Notes: generated by a model from the letters alone, not told the origin. A DNA stretch of 64,000 bases from Deinococcus sp. KNUC1210 (GCF_022344005.1 NZ_CP092190.1:124001-188000); one strand, 5' to 3'; positions 48,644 through 59,477 are shown, numbered from the stretch's first letter. Program-made: numbers and translations.

Positions 48644-49168
48644 ATGAGTCTCAGAATCCTCGGCGGCAGTGCACAGGGCAGGAGTTTCTCGGTGCCGGAC
48701 AGTGCGCGGCCCAGCGGCGTGCGGGTCCGCAAGAGCCTGTTCGATCTGCTGGCAGTGCGCTCCCCCGAAGGCAGCTTTCTCGATCTGCACGGCGGCAGCG
48801 GCGCAATCAGTCTGGAGGCGGCGAGCCGGGGCTACACCGTCACGGTGGTCGAGCGCGATCCGGCAGCCGTCAGAACCCTGACCGCGAATGCCCGCGCTCT
48901 GGGGCTGCGGGCCAACGTGCTTCAGGGCGATTCGGGAGCGCTGCTGTCCAAGCTGCCGCCTCACGATCTGGTGTTTTCCGATCCGCCGTATACCCAGGAC
49001 ATCGCGGCATTTACGGTGCGTGTGCTGGCCTCGCAGGTAGTCGCCCCGGGCGGCACGCTGATCGCCCAGCATCCCAGACAGCTGCGCTTGCCGGAAGCGG
49101 AAGGCTACACCCTGGAGCGGCGTGAATACGGCAGCAATGCCCTGAGCCTGTATATCCGGACGGACTGA
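48644..49168 (+). CDS. rsmD: 16S rRNA (guanine(966)-N(2))-methyltransferase RsmD
   Basis: A 174-residue SAM-dependent methyltransferase: LRILGGSAQGRSFSVPDSARPSGVRVRKSLFDLL is the RsmD N-terminus, FLDLHGGSGAISLEAASRG the SAM loop, and LVFSDPPYTQD the catalytic DPPY motif. It modifies 16S rRNA before 30S assembly ends. rsmD and coaD are a common gene pair, as here, but coaD has its own promoter. Confidence 0.93.
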   Translation: MSLRILGGSAQGRSFSVPDSARPSGVRVRKSLFDLLAVRSPEGSFLDLHGGSGAISLEAASRGYTVTVVERDPAAVRTLTANARALGLRANVLQGDSGALLSKLPPHDLVFSDPPYTQDIAAFTVRVLASQVVAPGGTLIAQHPRQLRLPEAEGYTLERREYGSNALSLYIRTD

Positions 49169-50870
<1,702 letters not shown>

Positions 50871-50922
50871 CAGGTGATCTCCTCACTGCCCGCAGGGAAG
50901 CGGCAGTGTACGTGAAGAAAGG

Positions 50923-50963
50923 CAAGTGCCTGGAACGCCACGCAGGCGATATCCAGGCACTTG
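50923..50963. repeat. 12-bp inverted repeat CAAGTGCCTGGA / TCCAGGCACTTG
   Basis: Positions 50923-50934 and 50952-50963 are perfect reverse complements around a 17-base loop, in the gap after sodA. A third copy of the half site (CAGGCACTTG) is at 50989-50998 in the loop of the next hairpin. Confidence 0.7.
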
Positions 50964-50979
50964 GTTGTGACGCTCTGCG

Positions 50980-51012
50980 TCGGCTGCTCAGGCACTTGCG
51001 CCGAGCAGCCGA
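50980..51012 (-). terminator. 10-bp hairpin after sodA with the CAGGCACTTG repeat in its loop
   Basis: TCGGCTGCTC (50980-50989) pairs with GAGCAGCCGA (51003-51012). It lies seven bases past the sodA stop on the minus strand and is probably part of its 3' end. No T tract follows. Confidence 0.55.
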
Positions 51013-51018
51013 CATCCC

Positions 51019-51642
<624 letters not shown>

Positions 51643-51699
51643 GTTGGCTCCTTTCGTGCGGGCCGCCTGAATTAAGAAGCGCGGCCAGTCAGCACTTTC

Positions 51700-51705
51700 A
51701 TCCTA
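51700..51705 (-). promoter_or_regulatory. Possible sodA -10 box (TAGGAT)
   Basis: TAGGAT on the minus strand lies 57 bases before the sodA ATG, giving a leader that includes the AAAGGAG ribosome binding site. No clear -35. Confidence 0.3.
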
Positions 51706-51759
51706 CCCCCACGCCGAACACCCCTGCCCGGTATGAAGCCGACAATCTAAAGAATTCGT

Positions 51760-52743
51760 TCAGAAATCGCGGGGATCGCCGGGAGGCCCTGTCAGCACCG
51801 CTTCTGGCAGCGTGCCGCCCAGAGCCGTCCAGGCGCTCAGCAGATCGTCGGGTGGACTGGCGTACAGGTGCAGCATTTCCCCGCTGCGTGGGTGCGGCAA
51901 TTCCAGCTTCCAGGCATGCAGCGCCTGTCGGCCCATCACCTCGCTGGGCCGCCCGTACACGGTGTCGCCCAGAATCGGGCTGCCCAGATGCAGCAGATGT
52001 ACCCGGATCTGGTGTGTGCGTCCGGTGCGCGGCTGTGCCTGCACCAGTGCCAGCGTCCGCCCGTGTCCATCGGGAAAGGCGGCGAGCGGCGTAAACAGCG
52101 TCTGAGCCTCCCTTGCGCCAGCACCGCCCACCGTCATGCGCTGGCGGGCCACCGTGTGTCGCCCGATTGGTGCATCGACCTGCACCGGCCCCTGCGCCTT
52201 CCATTGCCCCGCCGCGATTGCCAGATACGTTTTGCGGGTTTCGCGTTCCTTGAACGAGTGGCTCAGCCGGGCGTGATCTTCGACGGTCTTGGCGACCACG
52301 ATCACACCGCTGGTGTCCTTGTCGAGCCGGTGGACGATGCCGGGGCGATAGCTGCCGTCCTGCGCGAAGCCGTCCTGCGCGGGCAGGGTCATGCGGCCCA
52401 GCAGTGCATTGACGAGCGTCCCGCTGACGACGCCGGGGGCCGGGTGCGTCACCATGCCCGGCGGCTTGTTGACGGCGATCAGCGCGTCATCCTCATAGAT
52501 CACGTCGAGCGCGATCTGCTCGGCCTCTACGTGGGAAATGGCGGGCGGCGGCACGTCTACCTCTATCGTTTCGCCGCCGCGCAGTTTGTGGCTGCTGCGC
52601 TGCACCACCTGTCCTCCCACCTGCACCTGTCCGGCCTCGATCCACCCGCTGACCTGCGAACGACTGACGCCCGACAGGTCGCTCAGCACACTGTCGAGCC
52701 GTCCGGCATGGGCCAGCAGCGTGAGTATCCCGGGTGAGTTCAT
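51760..52743 (-). CDS. rluD: RluD-type 23S rRNA pseudouridine synthase
   Basis: A 327-residue RluA/RluD-family enzyme. The N-terminal S4 domain (RLDSVLSDLSGVSRSQVSGWIEAGQVQVGGQVVQRSSHKLRGGETIEV) is followed by DALIAVNKPPGMVTHPAPG and the catalytic Asp in GIVHRLDKDTSGVIVVAKT; RTGRTHQIRVHLLHLGSPILGD closes the active site. The start at 52743 follows TACAAT (52751-52756, minus strand) by seven bases. RluD is the likely member because of the S4 domain; RluC is the alternative. Confidence 0.92.
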   Translation of the reverse strand: MNSPGILTLLAHAGRLDSVLSDLSGVSRSQVSGWIEAGQVQVGGQVVQRSSHKLRGGETIEVDVPPPAISHVEAEQIALDVIYEDDALIAVNKPPGMVTHPAPGVVSGTLVNALLGRMTLPAQDGFAQDGSYRPGIVHRLDKDTSGVIVVAKTVEDHARLSHSFKERETRKTYLAIAAGQWKAQGPVQVDAPIGRHTVARQRMTVGGAGAREAQTLFTPLAAFPDGHGRTLALVQAQPRTGRTHQIRVHLLHLGSPILGDTVYGRPSEVMGRQALHAWKLELPHPRSGEMLHLYASPPDDLLSAWTALGGTLPEAVLTGPPGDPRDF

Positions 52744-52750
52744 GAAGGGC

Positions 52751-52756
52751 ATTGTA
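52751..52756 (-). promoter_or_regulatory. TACAAT -10 box of leaderless rluD
   Basis: TACAAT on the minus strand ends seven bases before ATG 52743. The in-frame ATG at 52752 lies inside the box. Confidence 0.55.
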
Positions 52757-53291
52757 CTGGCACACCCTCCAGCAGAGGGCCGGGCCGCCGAGAAGTCTTT
52801 TCTGTGCATACCTCCTGAGGTCCGAATTGCATCAATGATTACCTGATGAATAAAAGACGAAGCTCTATGACCAAAAATGAGTGGATATTCAGAATGAAAA
52901 GGTCTACAGCTCAACGCCTTCCACAACACTGCATCATCTGTATGCCTTTGATAAACGCTGGACCTTTATCTCCTAAACAGGAAGCTCATCTGATCCCGCG
53001 CAGCCACGTTAGGCTTGCTGAGACAACCGTTCGCGCTCAATGTCACCCCATCGGAAATTTGTTCGTCGCTGCCAGACTTCCTGCCTGGTAGACGTTCCTG
53101 CTATTGGCAGTCCGGTTGTAACACATTTATCCAGGCTTCATGAAGTGTTGGTGTGCAATCCAATTCGGAGTGAGGTGCTTATAGCAGGATGTAAGCACGA
53201 GGTAAGCGGAACCCCACCGAAATATTCGGGTATCCGTACCGTTTCTTTCTCCTCGACCGTGTGATTGGCGGGGATGTGATGGAGGATTGAT
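52757..53291. other. AT-rich intergenic stretch without a recognisable gene
   Basis: About 535 bases of clearly lower GC than the window. The longest plus-strand ORF (52846-53091, 81 codons) has no known motif, rare codons and no ribosome binding site. A 7-bp inverted repeat GTGCTTA / TAAGCAC lies at about 53174-53197. GGAGG at its right end serves the next gene. It could hold decayed foreign DNA or a long regulatory region. Confidence 0.5.
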
Positions 53292-54227
53292 ATGAGCGAG
53301 AACAGCAACAAGCCGAGCCGTCGTCAGTTTTTGGGTACTGCTGGTCTGGTCGGAGCCGGAGCCGTGCTGGCGTCCTGCGCCCCCGCGATGGCGACGCCCA
53401 ACAAGCCCAACCTCGACGCTGCCATCCTGAACTTCGCTCTGAACCTGGAGTACCTGGAAGCGGCGTTCTACCTGGCCGCCGTGGGTCGTCTGGGTGAACT
53501 GAAGGCCATCGGCGGCAGCGCCGAGATCCGGCTTCCCTCGGGCTTTGACGGCAACACCGCCATGCCCTTCAGCGATCCCAACGTCAAGGCCTACGCTCAG
53601 GAAATCGCCCAGGACGAGCTGAACCACGTCATCGCTCTGCGCGGCGCCCTGAAGACGGCTGCTGTGGATCGTCCTGTCCTCGACATCGGCCCGGCGTTCG
53701 CCGCCGCCGCCAACGCTGCGGCCTACAACGCCAAGCTGATCACCGCGCCTGCGACCCTGTCGCCTGCGTTCAACCCCTACCTGAACGACCTGTTCTTCCT
53801 GCACGGCGCGTTCATCTTCGAGGATGTGGGCGTGACGGCGTACCACGGTGCTGCTCGCCTCGTGACCGATGACAGCGCAGGTGGCGTGCTCGATACCGCT
53901 GCGGGCATTCTGGCGGTCGAGGCCTACCACGCGGGCGAAGTTCGCGCTCTGCTGTTCGCCCAGCGTGCAACCGCCACTCCCTACGGCGTCAATGTGGCCC
54001 AGCTCATCGGCGCGATCAGTGCGCTGCGGGCGGCTGTGGGCGGCGGCAAGGATCAGGGCATCACCTCCGACAACTCGGCCACCGGCGCCGCTAACATCGT
54101 GCCCACCGACGACAACAGCGTCGCGTTTGGCCGCAGCACCGACGAAGTGCTCAACATCGTCTACCTGGGTAGCAAGTCCAAGCCCGGCGGCTTCTTCCCC
54201 AATGGCCTGAACGGCGCCATCAAGTAA
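53292..54227 (+). CDS. Tat-exported ferritin-like lipoprotein (desiccation-related type)
   Basis: A 311-residue protein. The Tat motif SRRQFLG is at residues 9-15 and a lipobox LASC gives an acylated Cys at 29, so it is exported folded. The body is a ferritin-like helical bundle (Ferritin_2, as in plant pcc13-62 desiccation proteins): [63 protein letters not shown] and [18 protein letters not shown] hold the expected Glu and His residues of a diiron site. tatA follows directly. Confidence 0.87.
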   Translation: MSENSNKPSRRQFLGTAGLVGAGAVLASCAPAMATPNKPNLDAAILNFALNLEYLEAAFYLAAVGRLGELKAIGGSAEIRLPSGFDGNTAMPFSDPNVKAYAQEIAQDELNHVIALRGALKTAAVDRPVLDIGPAFAAAANAAAYNAKLITAPATLSPAFNPYLNDLFFLHGAFIFEDVGVTAYHGAARLVTDDSAGGVLDTAAGILAVEAYHAGEVRALLFAQRATATPYGVNVAQLIGAISALRAAVGGGKDQGITSDNSATGAANIVPTDDNSVAFGRSTDEVLNIVYLGSKSKPGGFFPNGLNGAIK

Positions 54228-54258
54228 AGTCCCCTCTCGGGGAAGAGCTACAAGCGGT

Positions 54259-54293
54259 AGAGCGGGACATCCTGAACAGGGGTGTCCCGCTCT
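54259..54293 (+). terminator. Hairpin after the ferritin-like gene
   Basis: AGAGCGGGACA (54259-54269) pairs over 11 bp with TGTCCCGCTCT (54283-54293). No strong T run follows. The stem is shared with the hairpin at 56049 after the anti-sigma gene. Confidence 0.65.
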
Positions 54294-54349
54294 GCTGTCG
54301 AGACGCTGTCGCCGCGCTGTCAGCGCAATCCAAAACCCGCTGCACTGCA

Positions 54350-54355
54350 TATAAC
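54350..54355 (+). promoter_or_regulatory. Possible tatA -10 box (TATAAC)
   Basis: TATAAC lies 40 bases before the tatA ATG, and AAAGGAG precedes that ATG by nine bases. The -35 is weak. Confidence 0.35.
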
Positions 54356-54394
54356 TGTGTAGAGCGAGTCGGTGCTCGAAAGGAGAATCACAGT

Positions 54395-54631
54395 ATGCCC
54401 AATCTCGGATTTCCTGAAATCATGATCATTCTGGTGGTGGCCCTGCTGGTCTTCGGCCCCAAGAAGTTGCCCGACCTGGGCCGCAGCCTGGGGAACGGTA
54501 TCCGCGAGTTCCGCAAGGGTACCCAGGGCCTCAAGGACGAACTCGAAGGCAGCCTGAAGGCCCAGGACGTGCCCGCCCCGGTGGTCGTTCCGGTGGTGTC
54601 TCCTCTGAAGACCGAAGTTCACGAGGGCTGA
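54395..54631 (+). CDS. tatA: Twin-arginine translocase subunit TatA/E
   Basis: A 78-residue TatA: one N-terminal membrane helix (FPEIMIILVVALLVFG), the hinge FGPKKLPDLGRSLG and an amphipathic helix (GIREFRKGTQGLKDELEGSL). The tail is Pro/Val-rich. TatA forms the pore of the Tat pathway. Its position right after a gene for a Tat-signal protein suggests that the two may be linked. Confidence 0.94.
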   Translation: MPNLGFPEIMIILVVALLVFGPKKLPDLGRSLGNGIREFRKGTQGLKDELEGSLKAQDVPAPVVVPVVSPLKTEVHEG

Positions 54632-54710
54632 AGAGAGTGGCCTGAGGTCCGGCCAGCGGCGGCAGGGAACAGTCAGGGATGCTAGGCTACGGCCAGATTG
54701 CCCCCAGCCT

Positions 54711-55226
54711 ATGACCCTAACCGACGAAGACCTGATCGATCAGATGGCCCACGGCCAACAGGAAGCGCTGCGCGAGCTGCACGCCAGGTACGCGCCGTAT
54801 CTGTACAGCATGGGACGGCGGATGTTGCGCGACCAGGGCGACACCGAGAGCTGCGTGCAGGACGCCTTCCTGAATGCCTGGAAAGCCGCCGTGCGTTTTG
54901 ATCGCCGCCTCGCCAGCGCCAAGACCTGGCTCGTCACCATCGCGCATCGCCGCTTTCTTCAGGCCCTGCGTGACCGGCCCGATACCAGTCTGCCCATCGA
55001 GGAATGGGACGCACCCACCGCCGCCGCCGATCCGACAGATACTCTGCTTGCCCAGAAAGCGGTCGAAGTTCTGGACGTGGGAGAGCGGCAGTTGATAGAA
55101 CTGGCCTACTACCAGGGCCACAGCCACGCGGAAGTCGCGGAGCTGACCGGGCTTCCGCTCGGAACGGTCAAGACCCGTCTGCGCTCGGCCCTGGCCCGCA
55201 TGAAGATTCACCTGGGAGGTGATTAA
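54711..55226 (+). CDS. ECF-family RNA polymerase sigma factor
   Basis: A 171-residue sigma factor. Region 2 is LHARYAPYLYSMGRRMLRDQGDTESCVQDAFLNAWKAAVRF with KTWLVTIAHRRFLQALR following; region 4 is LDVGERQLIELAYYQGHSHAEVAELTGLPLGTVKTRLRSALARM. Such factors direct stress or envelope regulons. The anti-sigma gene begins three bases after the stop, with GGGAGG inside the last sigma codons, so they are made together. Regulon unknown. Confidence 0.93.
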   Translation: MTLTDEDLIDQMAHGQQEALRELHARYAPYLYSMGRRMLRDQGDTESCVQDAFLNAWKAAVRFDRRLASAKTWLVTIAHRRFLQALRDRPDTSLPIEEWDAPTAAADPTDTLLAQKAVEVLDVGERQLIELAYYQGHSHAEVAELTGLPLGTVKTRLRSALARMKIHLGGD

Positions 55227-55229
55227 GAG

Positions 55230-56048
55230 ATGCTCGGCAGCGATTCCACACATTCTGAATCCTCCTTCCCCGACAGCGACACGCTGATGGACTACGCGCT
55301 GGGCTTTCTGTCTCCGGAGGAGGCTGCGCGGGTCGAAGCGGCGCTGGAGCACTCTCCCACGGCGCGTGCCGAGCTGGAAGCGTATCTGAACGGTCTGAGC
55401 GATCTGGTCCTCGACCTGCCGCCTGAACCGCTGCCAGTCGGCGCGGAAGACAGGCTGCTGGCCCGCCTGAATGCGGAACTGCCGGATACGCCAGCCCTGC
55501 CCCCACAGCTTGCGCCTGCCGTGACGAGTGCGGCCCAGGTCAGTACGGTGCAGGGCAGCCCGGTGGTGGAGACGGTCGGGCTAGACGGTCTGGAGGAAGA
55601 GAGCGTCGTCACCCCCGGGGCAATCCCCCTGCCTCCTCGCCGCAACCTGCTGTATCCACTGCTCGGCGCGGCAGCGGTCGTGGTGCTGCTGGTGGCGGTG
55701 TTGCCCGGTCTGCGCGGCACGACAGCCGATCAACTGGCGACGTACCGTGCTCAGCCCGGAGCCGTCTCCAGCGTGGTCACGGCACCCACCGGCCAGCCGA
55801 TTGCCGACGTGGTGCGGCTGAAGGACGGCAGCGCCTACGTGCAGATGAGTGCCACCGTCGCGCTGCCGGGCGGCAAGGTCTACCAGGCCTGGAAGATCGT
55901 GGACAAGAAACCCGTGTCGCTGGGCCTGTTCACCGGGCGCGGCTTCATCGCCAAGCTGCCTGTCGGAACGGTCTTCGCGGTCACGCTGGAACCGGTGGGC
56001 GGCAGTCCACAGCCCACCAGTTCGCCGCTCTTCGCTCAGGCAATCTGA
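55230..56048 (+). CDS. RskA-type anti-sigma factor
   Basis: A 272-residue membrane protein. The N-terminal sigma-binding part is DTLMDYALGFLSPEEAARVEAALEHSPTARAELEAYLNGLSDLVL, without a zinc-type HxxxCxxC. One membrane helix (LLYPLLGAAAVVVLLVAVLPGL) is near residue 143. The C-terminal RskA domain is AYVQMSATVALPGGKVYQAWKIVDKKPVSLGLFTGRGFIAKLPVGTVFAVTLEPVGGSPQPTS. Release of the sigma factor probably needs proteolysis. Confidence 0.9.
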   Translation: MLGSDSTHSESSFPDSDTLMDYALGFLSPEEAARVEAALEHSPTARAELEAYLNGLSDLVLDLPPEPLPVGAEDRLLARLNAELPDTPALPPQLAPAVTSAAQVSTVQGSPVVETVGLDGLEEESVVTPGAIPLPPRRNLLYPLLGAAAVVVLLVAVLPGLRGTTADQLATYRAQPGAVSSVVTAPTGQPIADVVRLKDGSAYVQMSATVALPGGKVYQAWKIVDKKPVSLGLFTGRGFIAKLPVGTVFAVTLEPVGGSPQPTSSPLFAQAI

Positions 56049-56075
56049 AGCGGGACATCGCTGGGGTGTCCCGCT
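56049..56075 (+). terminator. Hairpin after the sigma/anti-sigma pair
   Basis: AGCGGGACA (56049-56057) pairs with TGTCCCGCT (56067-56075). The sequence GCGGGACATC...GGGGTGTCCCGCT also occurs at 54261-54291 after the ferritin-like gene. Confidence 0.65.
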
Positions 56076-56129
56076 GCTGTGCCGCACGCAGGAACAGGCC
56101 CGCCCGGTGTCCACGCTTTACCCTGAAGC

Positions 56130-56519
56130 ATGCTGATCTCCGGGCTGGATCATGTACAGATCGAGGCTCCCGCCGGGCATGAAGCCCAGGCCAGGCGCTA
56201 CTACAGCGAATTTCTGGGCCTGCCAGAGCTGCAAAAACCGCAACCGCTCCAGCACAACGGCGGCGTGTGGTTTGCTCTGCCAGACGGGCGACAGCTGCAT
56301 ACCGGTGTGGTGACGGCGTTCGTGCCGCGCACCAAGGGGCACCCGTGTCTGCGCTGCACCGACCTCGACGCCCTTCTTCGCCGGGCCGCCGAGTTTCAGG
56401 TGCCTGCCGAGGAAGATTTTCAGCTCGTTCCGCTGCGCCGCGTCTATCTGTCAGATCCGTTCGGTAACCGCCTTGAGGTGGTGCAGGGCCAGCACGAGAG
56501 CAGCTTTACGACCGTCTAG
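56130..56519 (+). CDS. VOC (glyoxalase/bleomycin-resistance) superfamily protein
   Basis: A 129-residue VOC protein: ISGLDHVQIEAPAGHEAQARRYYSEFLGLPEL, GGVWFALPDGRQLHTGV, CLRCTDLDALLRRAAE and VYLSDPFGNRLEVVQ. The His, His and Glu positions of the fold are present. Activity unknown. TACCCT (56119-56124) ends five bases before the ATG. Its 3' end overlaps the convergent phosphodiesterase gene by 14 bases. Confidence 0.85.
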   Translation: MLISGLDHVQIEAPAGHEAQARRYYSEFLGLPELQKPQPLQHNGGVWFALPDGRQLHTGVVTAFVPRTKGHPCLRCTDLDALLRRAAEFQVPAEEDFQLVPLRRVYLSDPFGNRLEVVQGQHESSFTTV

Positions 56520-57198
56520 CCTCCAGCAGCGTCTCTGGCACGTCTCCGATCAGGCCGTCGACGCCCAGCGCTGTCAGCCGCTGCACGTCGCCCGGCTCGT
56601 TGACGGTCCAGGCATTCACACGCCAGCGTTCCTGCCGCGCCAGAGCCATCAGTTCCTCGTCGATCAGCGAATGGTGAGGATGCAGCGCCGTCACGTCCAG
56701 CCGCCGGGCAACCACCGGCACCAGATCGATGCCCAGTCGGTAGCGCCGGTGGTACAGAAATCCGCGCTCGATACCCGCGTCACAGTCCCGTGCGGCCTTC
56801 AGCATCAGGGGGCTGAAACTGCTGACGATGCAGCGCCCGGCTCGCCCGTGCTGCCGGATGGCCTTCAGGCTGGCGCTCACCCGGTCGTCGCTGCGAGCGC
56901 CCTCGAATTTCAGTTCTACATTCAGATAGGCGTCGGTCTGCGCGGCCCAGTCCAGGACCTCGGCCAGCGTGGGCACCGATGCCGGAATCTGCGAGCGTGT
57001 CAGGGTGTTCAGGGCGCGGCCATCCGGCAGGTTCAGGTCGTGATGAATGGCGAGCGTGCCGTCGGTCAGTCGGCGCACGTCCAGTTCCACGCCGTCCAGT
57101 CCGGCATCGAGCGCTGCCTGAAAGCCGGGAAGCGTGTTCTCGTGGTGCAGGCGGGGCGTTCCCCGGTGCCCCAGCAGCAGGGGAGAGCGAGAGATCAT
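56506..57198 (-). CDS. Glycerophosphodiester phosphodiesterase
   Basis: A 230-residue GDPD TIM-barrel: LLLGHRGTPRLHHENTLPGFQAALDAGLDGVELDVRRLTDGTLAIHHDLNL carries the HRG, ENT, ELDV and HD motifs of the metal site. WTVNEPGDVQRLTALGVDGLIGDVPE closes the barrel. It hydrolyses glycerophosphodiesters to glycerol-3-phosphate. TATGCT (57205-57210, minus strand) ends six bases before the ATG. Confidence 0.94.
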   Translation of the reverse strand: MISRSPLLLGHRGTPRLHHENTLPGFQAALDAGLDGVELDVRRLTDGTLAIHHDLNLPDGRALNTLTRSQIPASVPTLAEVLDWAAQTDAYLNVELKFEGARSDDRVSASLKAIRQHGRAGRCIVSSFSPLMLKAARDCDAGIERGFLYHRRYRLGIDLVPVVARRLDVTALHPHHSLIDEELMALARQERWRVNAWTVNEPGDVQRLTALGVDGLIGDVPETLLEARRS

Positions 57199-57271
57199 GC
57201 TGGCAGCATAGCGGGAAGATGTTCGCCGGATGTGGCGTCTGTCGGCGCGGCTGGACAGGGAATGTCAGAAA

Positions 57272-57294
57272 GGCCCCGCCGTGGTGGCAGGGCC
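57272..57294 (-). terminator. Hairpin terminator of metG
   Basis: GGCCCCGCC (57272-57280) and GGCAGGGCC (57286-57294) pair with one mismatch; a short T run follows on the minus strand. It lies 40 bases past the metG stop. Confidence 0.6.
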
Positions 57295-57334
57295 CTGTTC
57301 AGTTCAGAGGGTTGATCGCTCCAGAGGACCGAAG

Positions 57335-59350
57335 TCAGCGGACCTTCGTGCCGCCCGGCAGCTCCAGCTTCGGCCCGATCACGTCGAGGTTGCCGTTCTC
57401 GTCCTCGGCCGCCAGGATCATGCCGTGGCTCAGGATGCCGCGCAGCTTGACCGGCTTGAGGTTGGCGACCACCACCACGCGGCGGCCCACCAGGTCCTCG
57501 GGCGCGAACCACGCCCGGATGCCGCTGACCACGGTGCGCTCTTCCACTTCACCGTTCACGCTGCCCAGCTGCACCGTCAGTTTCAGCAGCTTGTCGGCCT
57601 TGGGCACCACCTCGGCGGCCACCACCAGCGCCACACGCAGGTCGATGCGGGCAAAGTCGTCGATGCTGATTTCTGCCGGGCCGCTCGGTGCGGGCGTCGC
57701 GTCGGGCGCAGCGGGGGCGCTGGCCTCGGGCTGCTCGATCTTTGCGGACTTGGCCTTCGGCGTGGGCTGGTCACTGCCGTCCTTCGCGTCGGGCCTGGCC
57801 TGCTCTGCTCTGGGCTGCTCAGGCTTGGGAAACAGCACCGCGCCCGGCTGCACCAGGGTTCCTGGCGGGGTCAGGCCCCACGCGGCCTCCAGGCGGTAAC
57901 TCTGCCCGCTCAGGCCCAGCTGGGCACGCAGCTCTTTCGCCTTGCGCGGAATCGCGGCTTCCAGCGCCACGCTCGCCACCCGCAGCCCCTCGACGGCGGT
58001 GTACAGCACGCTGTCCAGTTCATTCGCGGTGCTCTCCGACTTCGCCAGTTCCCAGGGTTTGCTCTCCGCGATATAGCGGTTCAGATCGCGTACGAATTCC
58101 ATCGCGGCTTCCAGCGCCATATTGACCTTCAGATCTCGGGCCAGTTCCAGCACGCGGGCAGGCAGGGCACGGGCGGCCTTCTCGATACCGCGCACCCGCT
58201 CCGACTGCGGCCCCGGTGCGGGCAGCACGCCCTCGCGGTACTTCTGCACCATGCTGAGCGTGCGCGACAGCAGATTGCCCAGGTCGTTGGCGAGGTCGGC
58301 GGTCAGGCGGGCCACCAGAATACCCTCACCGTATGGGCTGTCCGACCCCAGGTTGGTTTCCCGCAGCAGCGTGTAACGCAGCGTATCGGCTCCGAACTCG
58401 TCCAGCAGCGCCACTGGGTCGATGGCGTTCCCCAGCGACTTGCCCATCTTGCGCCCGTCTTCGGCCAGGATGTGCGCGTGCACCACCAGTTTCTCGTAGA
58501 TCGGCAGGCCAGCCGCCTTCAGCATGGTGGGCCAGAAGACGGCGTGCGGCTTGAGAATATCCTTCCCAATGACGTGCCAGGCGTGCTCGAACAGCTCGGG
58601 GCGGCCCTTGCTGGCAGGTGCCGACAGGTAGTTCAGCAGCGCGTCGAACCACACATACGTCACGTGGTCGCTGTCCCAGGGTAGCTCGATTCCCCAGGGC
58701 ACGCGCGATTTGGGCCGCGAGATGCTCAGGTCGCCAATCGGCTCCTTCAGCATTTCCAGCACCTCGTTGCGGTATCCGGCAGGCTGGATGAACTCGGGAT
58801 TCTGTTGCAGATGGGAGAGCAGCCACGCCTGATACTTCTCCATGCGGAAGAAATAGTTGGCCTCGCGGCGCAGTTCCGGGGGTGCGCTGTCGCCCGGATA
58901 CACGCCGTTTACCAGTTCCTTCTCGGTCACGTAGCGCTCGGCTCCCACGCTGTACAGCCCCTCGTACTCGGCGTAATAGATGTCGCCCGAAGCGTGCACG
59001 CGGGCCAGCACGTCCTGCACATAGTTGCGGTGGCGGGCCTCGGTGGTGCGGATAAAGTCGTCGTAGCTGATTTCCAGCCCGTCCCACAGCCGCTTGAAGG
59101 CGTTCAGGCTCAGGTCGTCCACGAAGCTCTGCGGCGTCTGGCCCGCCTTGGCTGCTGCCTTGGCGATCTTCTCGCCGTGCTCGTCGGTGCCGGTCACGAA
59201 GTACACCGGATATCCGGCGAGGCGGTGATAGCGGGCAAGCGCGTCGGTCAGGATCTTCTCGAAGACGTGTCCGATGTGCGGCGCACCGTTGGCGTAGTCG
59301 ATGGCCGTGGTGATGTAAAAGGGCTGTTTGGTGCTTGAGAGTTGGGTCAT
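57335..59350 (-). CDS. metG: Methionyl-tRNA synthetase with C-terminal tRNA-binding domain and altered zinc knuckle
   Basis: A 671-residue MetRS. The HIGH motif is HIGH in [11 protein letters not shown], the KMSKS loop reads KMGKS ([11 protein letters not shown]), and a Trbp/EMAP-type OB domain fills the last 110 residues ([29 protein letters not shown] to [18 protein letters not shown]). In the knuckle after [12 protein letters not shown] the ligands known in Thermus MetRS (two Cys, Cys, His) are replaced: SVGAER and VYPGDS. So zinc is probably not bound. A Met-rich attenuator precedes the gene. ATG 59350 follows GGAGG by about ten bases. Confidence 0.96.
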   Translation of the reverse strand: MTQLSSTKQPFYITTAIDYANGAPHIGHVFEKILTDALARYHRLAGYPVYFVTGTDEHGEKIAKAAAKAGQTPQSFVDDLSLNAFKRLWDGLEISYDDFIRTTEARHRNYVQDVLARVHASGDIYYAEYEGLYSVGAERYVTEKELVNGVYPGDSAPPELRREANYFFRMEKYQAWLLSHLQQNPEFIQPAGYRNEVLEMLKEPIGDLSISRPKSRVPWGIELPWDSDHVTYVWFDALLNYLSAPASKGRPELFEHAWHVIGKDILKPHAVFWPTMLKAAGLPIYEKLVVHAHILAEDGRKMGKSLGNAIDPVALLDEFGADTLRYTLLRETNLGSDSPYGEGILVARLTADLANDLGNLLSRTLSMVQKYREGVLPAPGPQSERVRGIEKAARALPARVLELARDLKVNMALEAAMEFVRDLNRYIAESKPWELAKSESTANELDSVLYTAVEGLRVASVALEAAIPRKAKELRAQLGLSGQSYRLEAAWGLTPPGTLVQPGAVLFPKPEQPRAEQARPDAKDGSDQPTPKAKSAKIEQPEASAPAAPDATPAPSGPAEISIDDFARIDLRVALVVAAEVVPKADKLLKLTVQLGSVNGEVEERTVVSGIRAWFAPEDLVGRRVVVVANLKPVKLRGILSHGMILAAEDENGNLDVIGPKLELPGGTKVR

Positions 59351-59421
59351 TCGGGGCAGTCCTCCGGGTACAGTCTGGTCAGGATAGCGGCTGGTGCCTG
59401 GAAGGGCCAGAACGCCGGGCC

Positions 59422-59447
59422 AAAAAGGAGCGCCATCACAGCGCCCC
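59422..59447 (-). terminator. Attenuator terminator in the metG leader
   Basis: On the minus strand GGGGCGC (59447-59441) pairs with GCGCTCC (59433-59427) over 7 bp including one G-U, loop TGTGATG, then five T (59426-59422). Transcripts that stop here would not reach metG 72 bases further on. Confidence 0.78.
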
Positions 59448-59477
59448 GGAACCTCGCCTGTGTTCAGGCGTCCGGGG
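59444..59477 (-). promoter_or_regulatory. Antiterminator hairpin of the metG leader
   Basis: CCCCGGA-CGCCTG (59477-59465) pairs with CAGGCG (59460-59455) and TCCGGGG (59450-59444), loop AACA, with a four-base AGGT bulge: 13 bp in all. Its right arm shares bases 59447-59444 with the left arm of the terminator, so only one can form. Its left arm overlaps the Pro-Pro-Asp-Ala-stop codons of the leader peptide. Confidence 0.75.

Noticed and set aside
57230..58684. 484-codon plus-strand ORF opposite metG
   Set aside because: Antisense shadow of MetRS.
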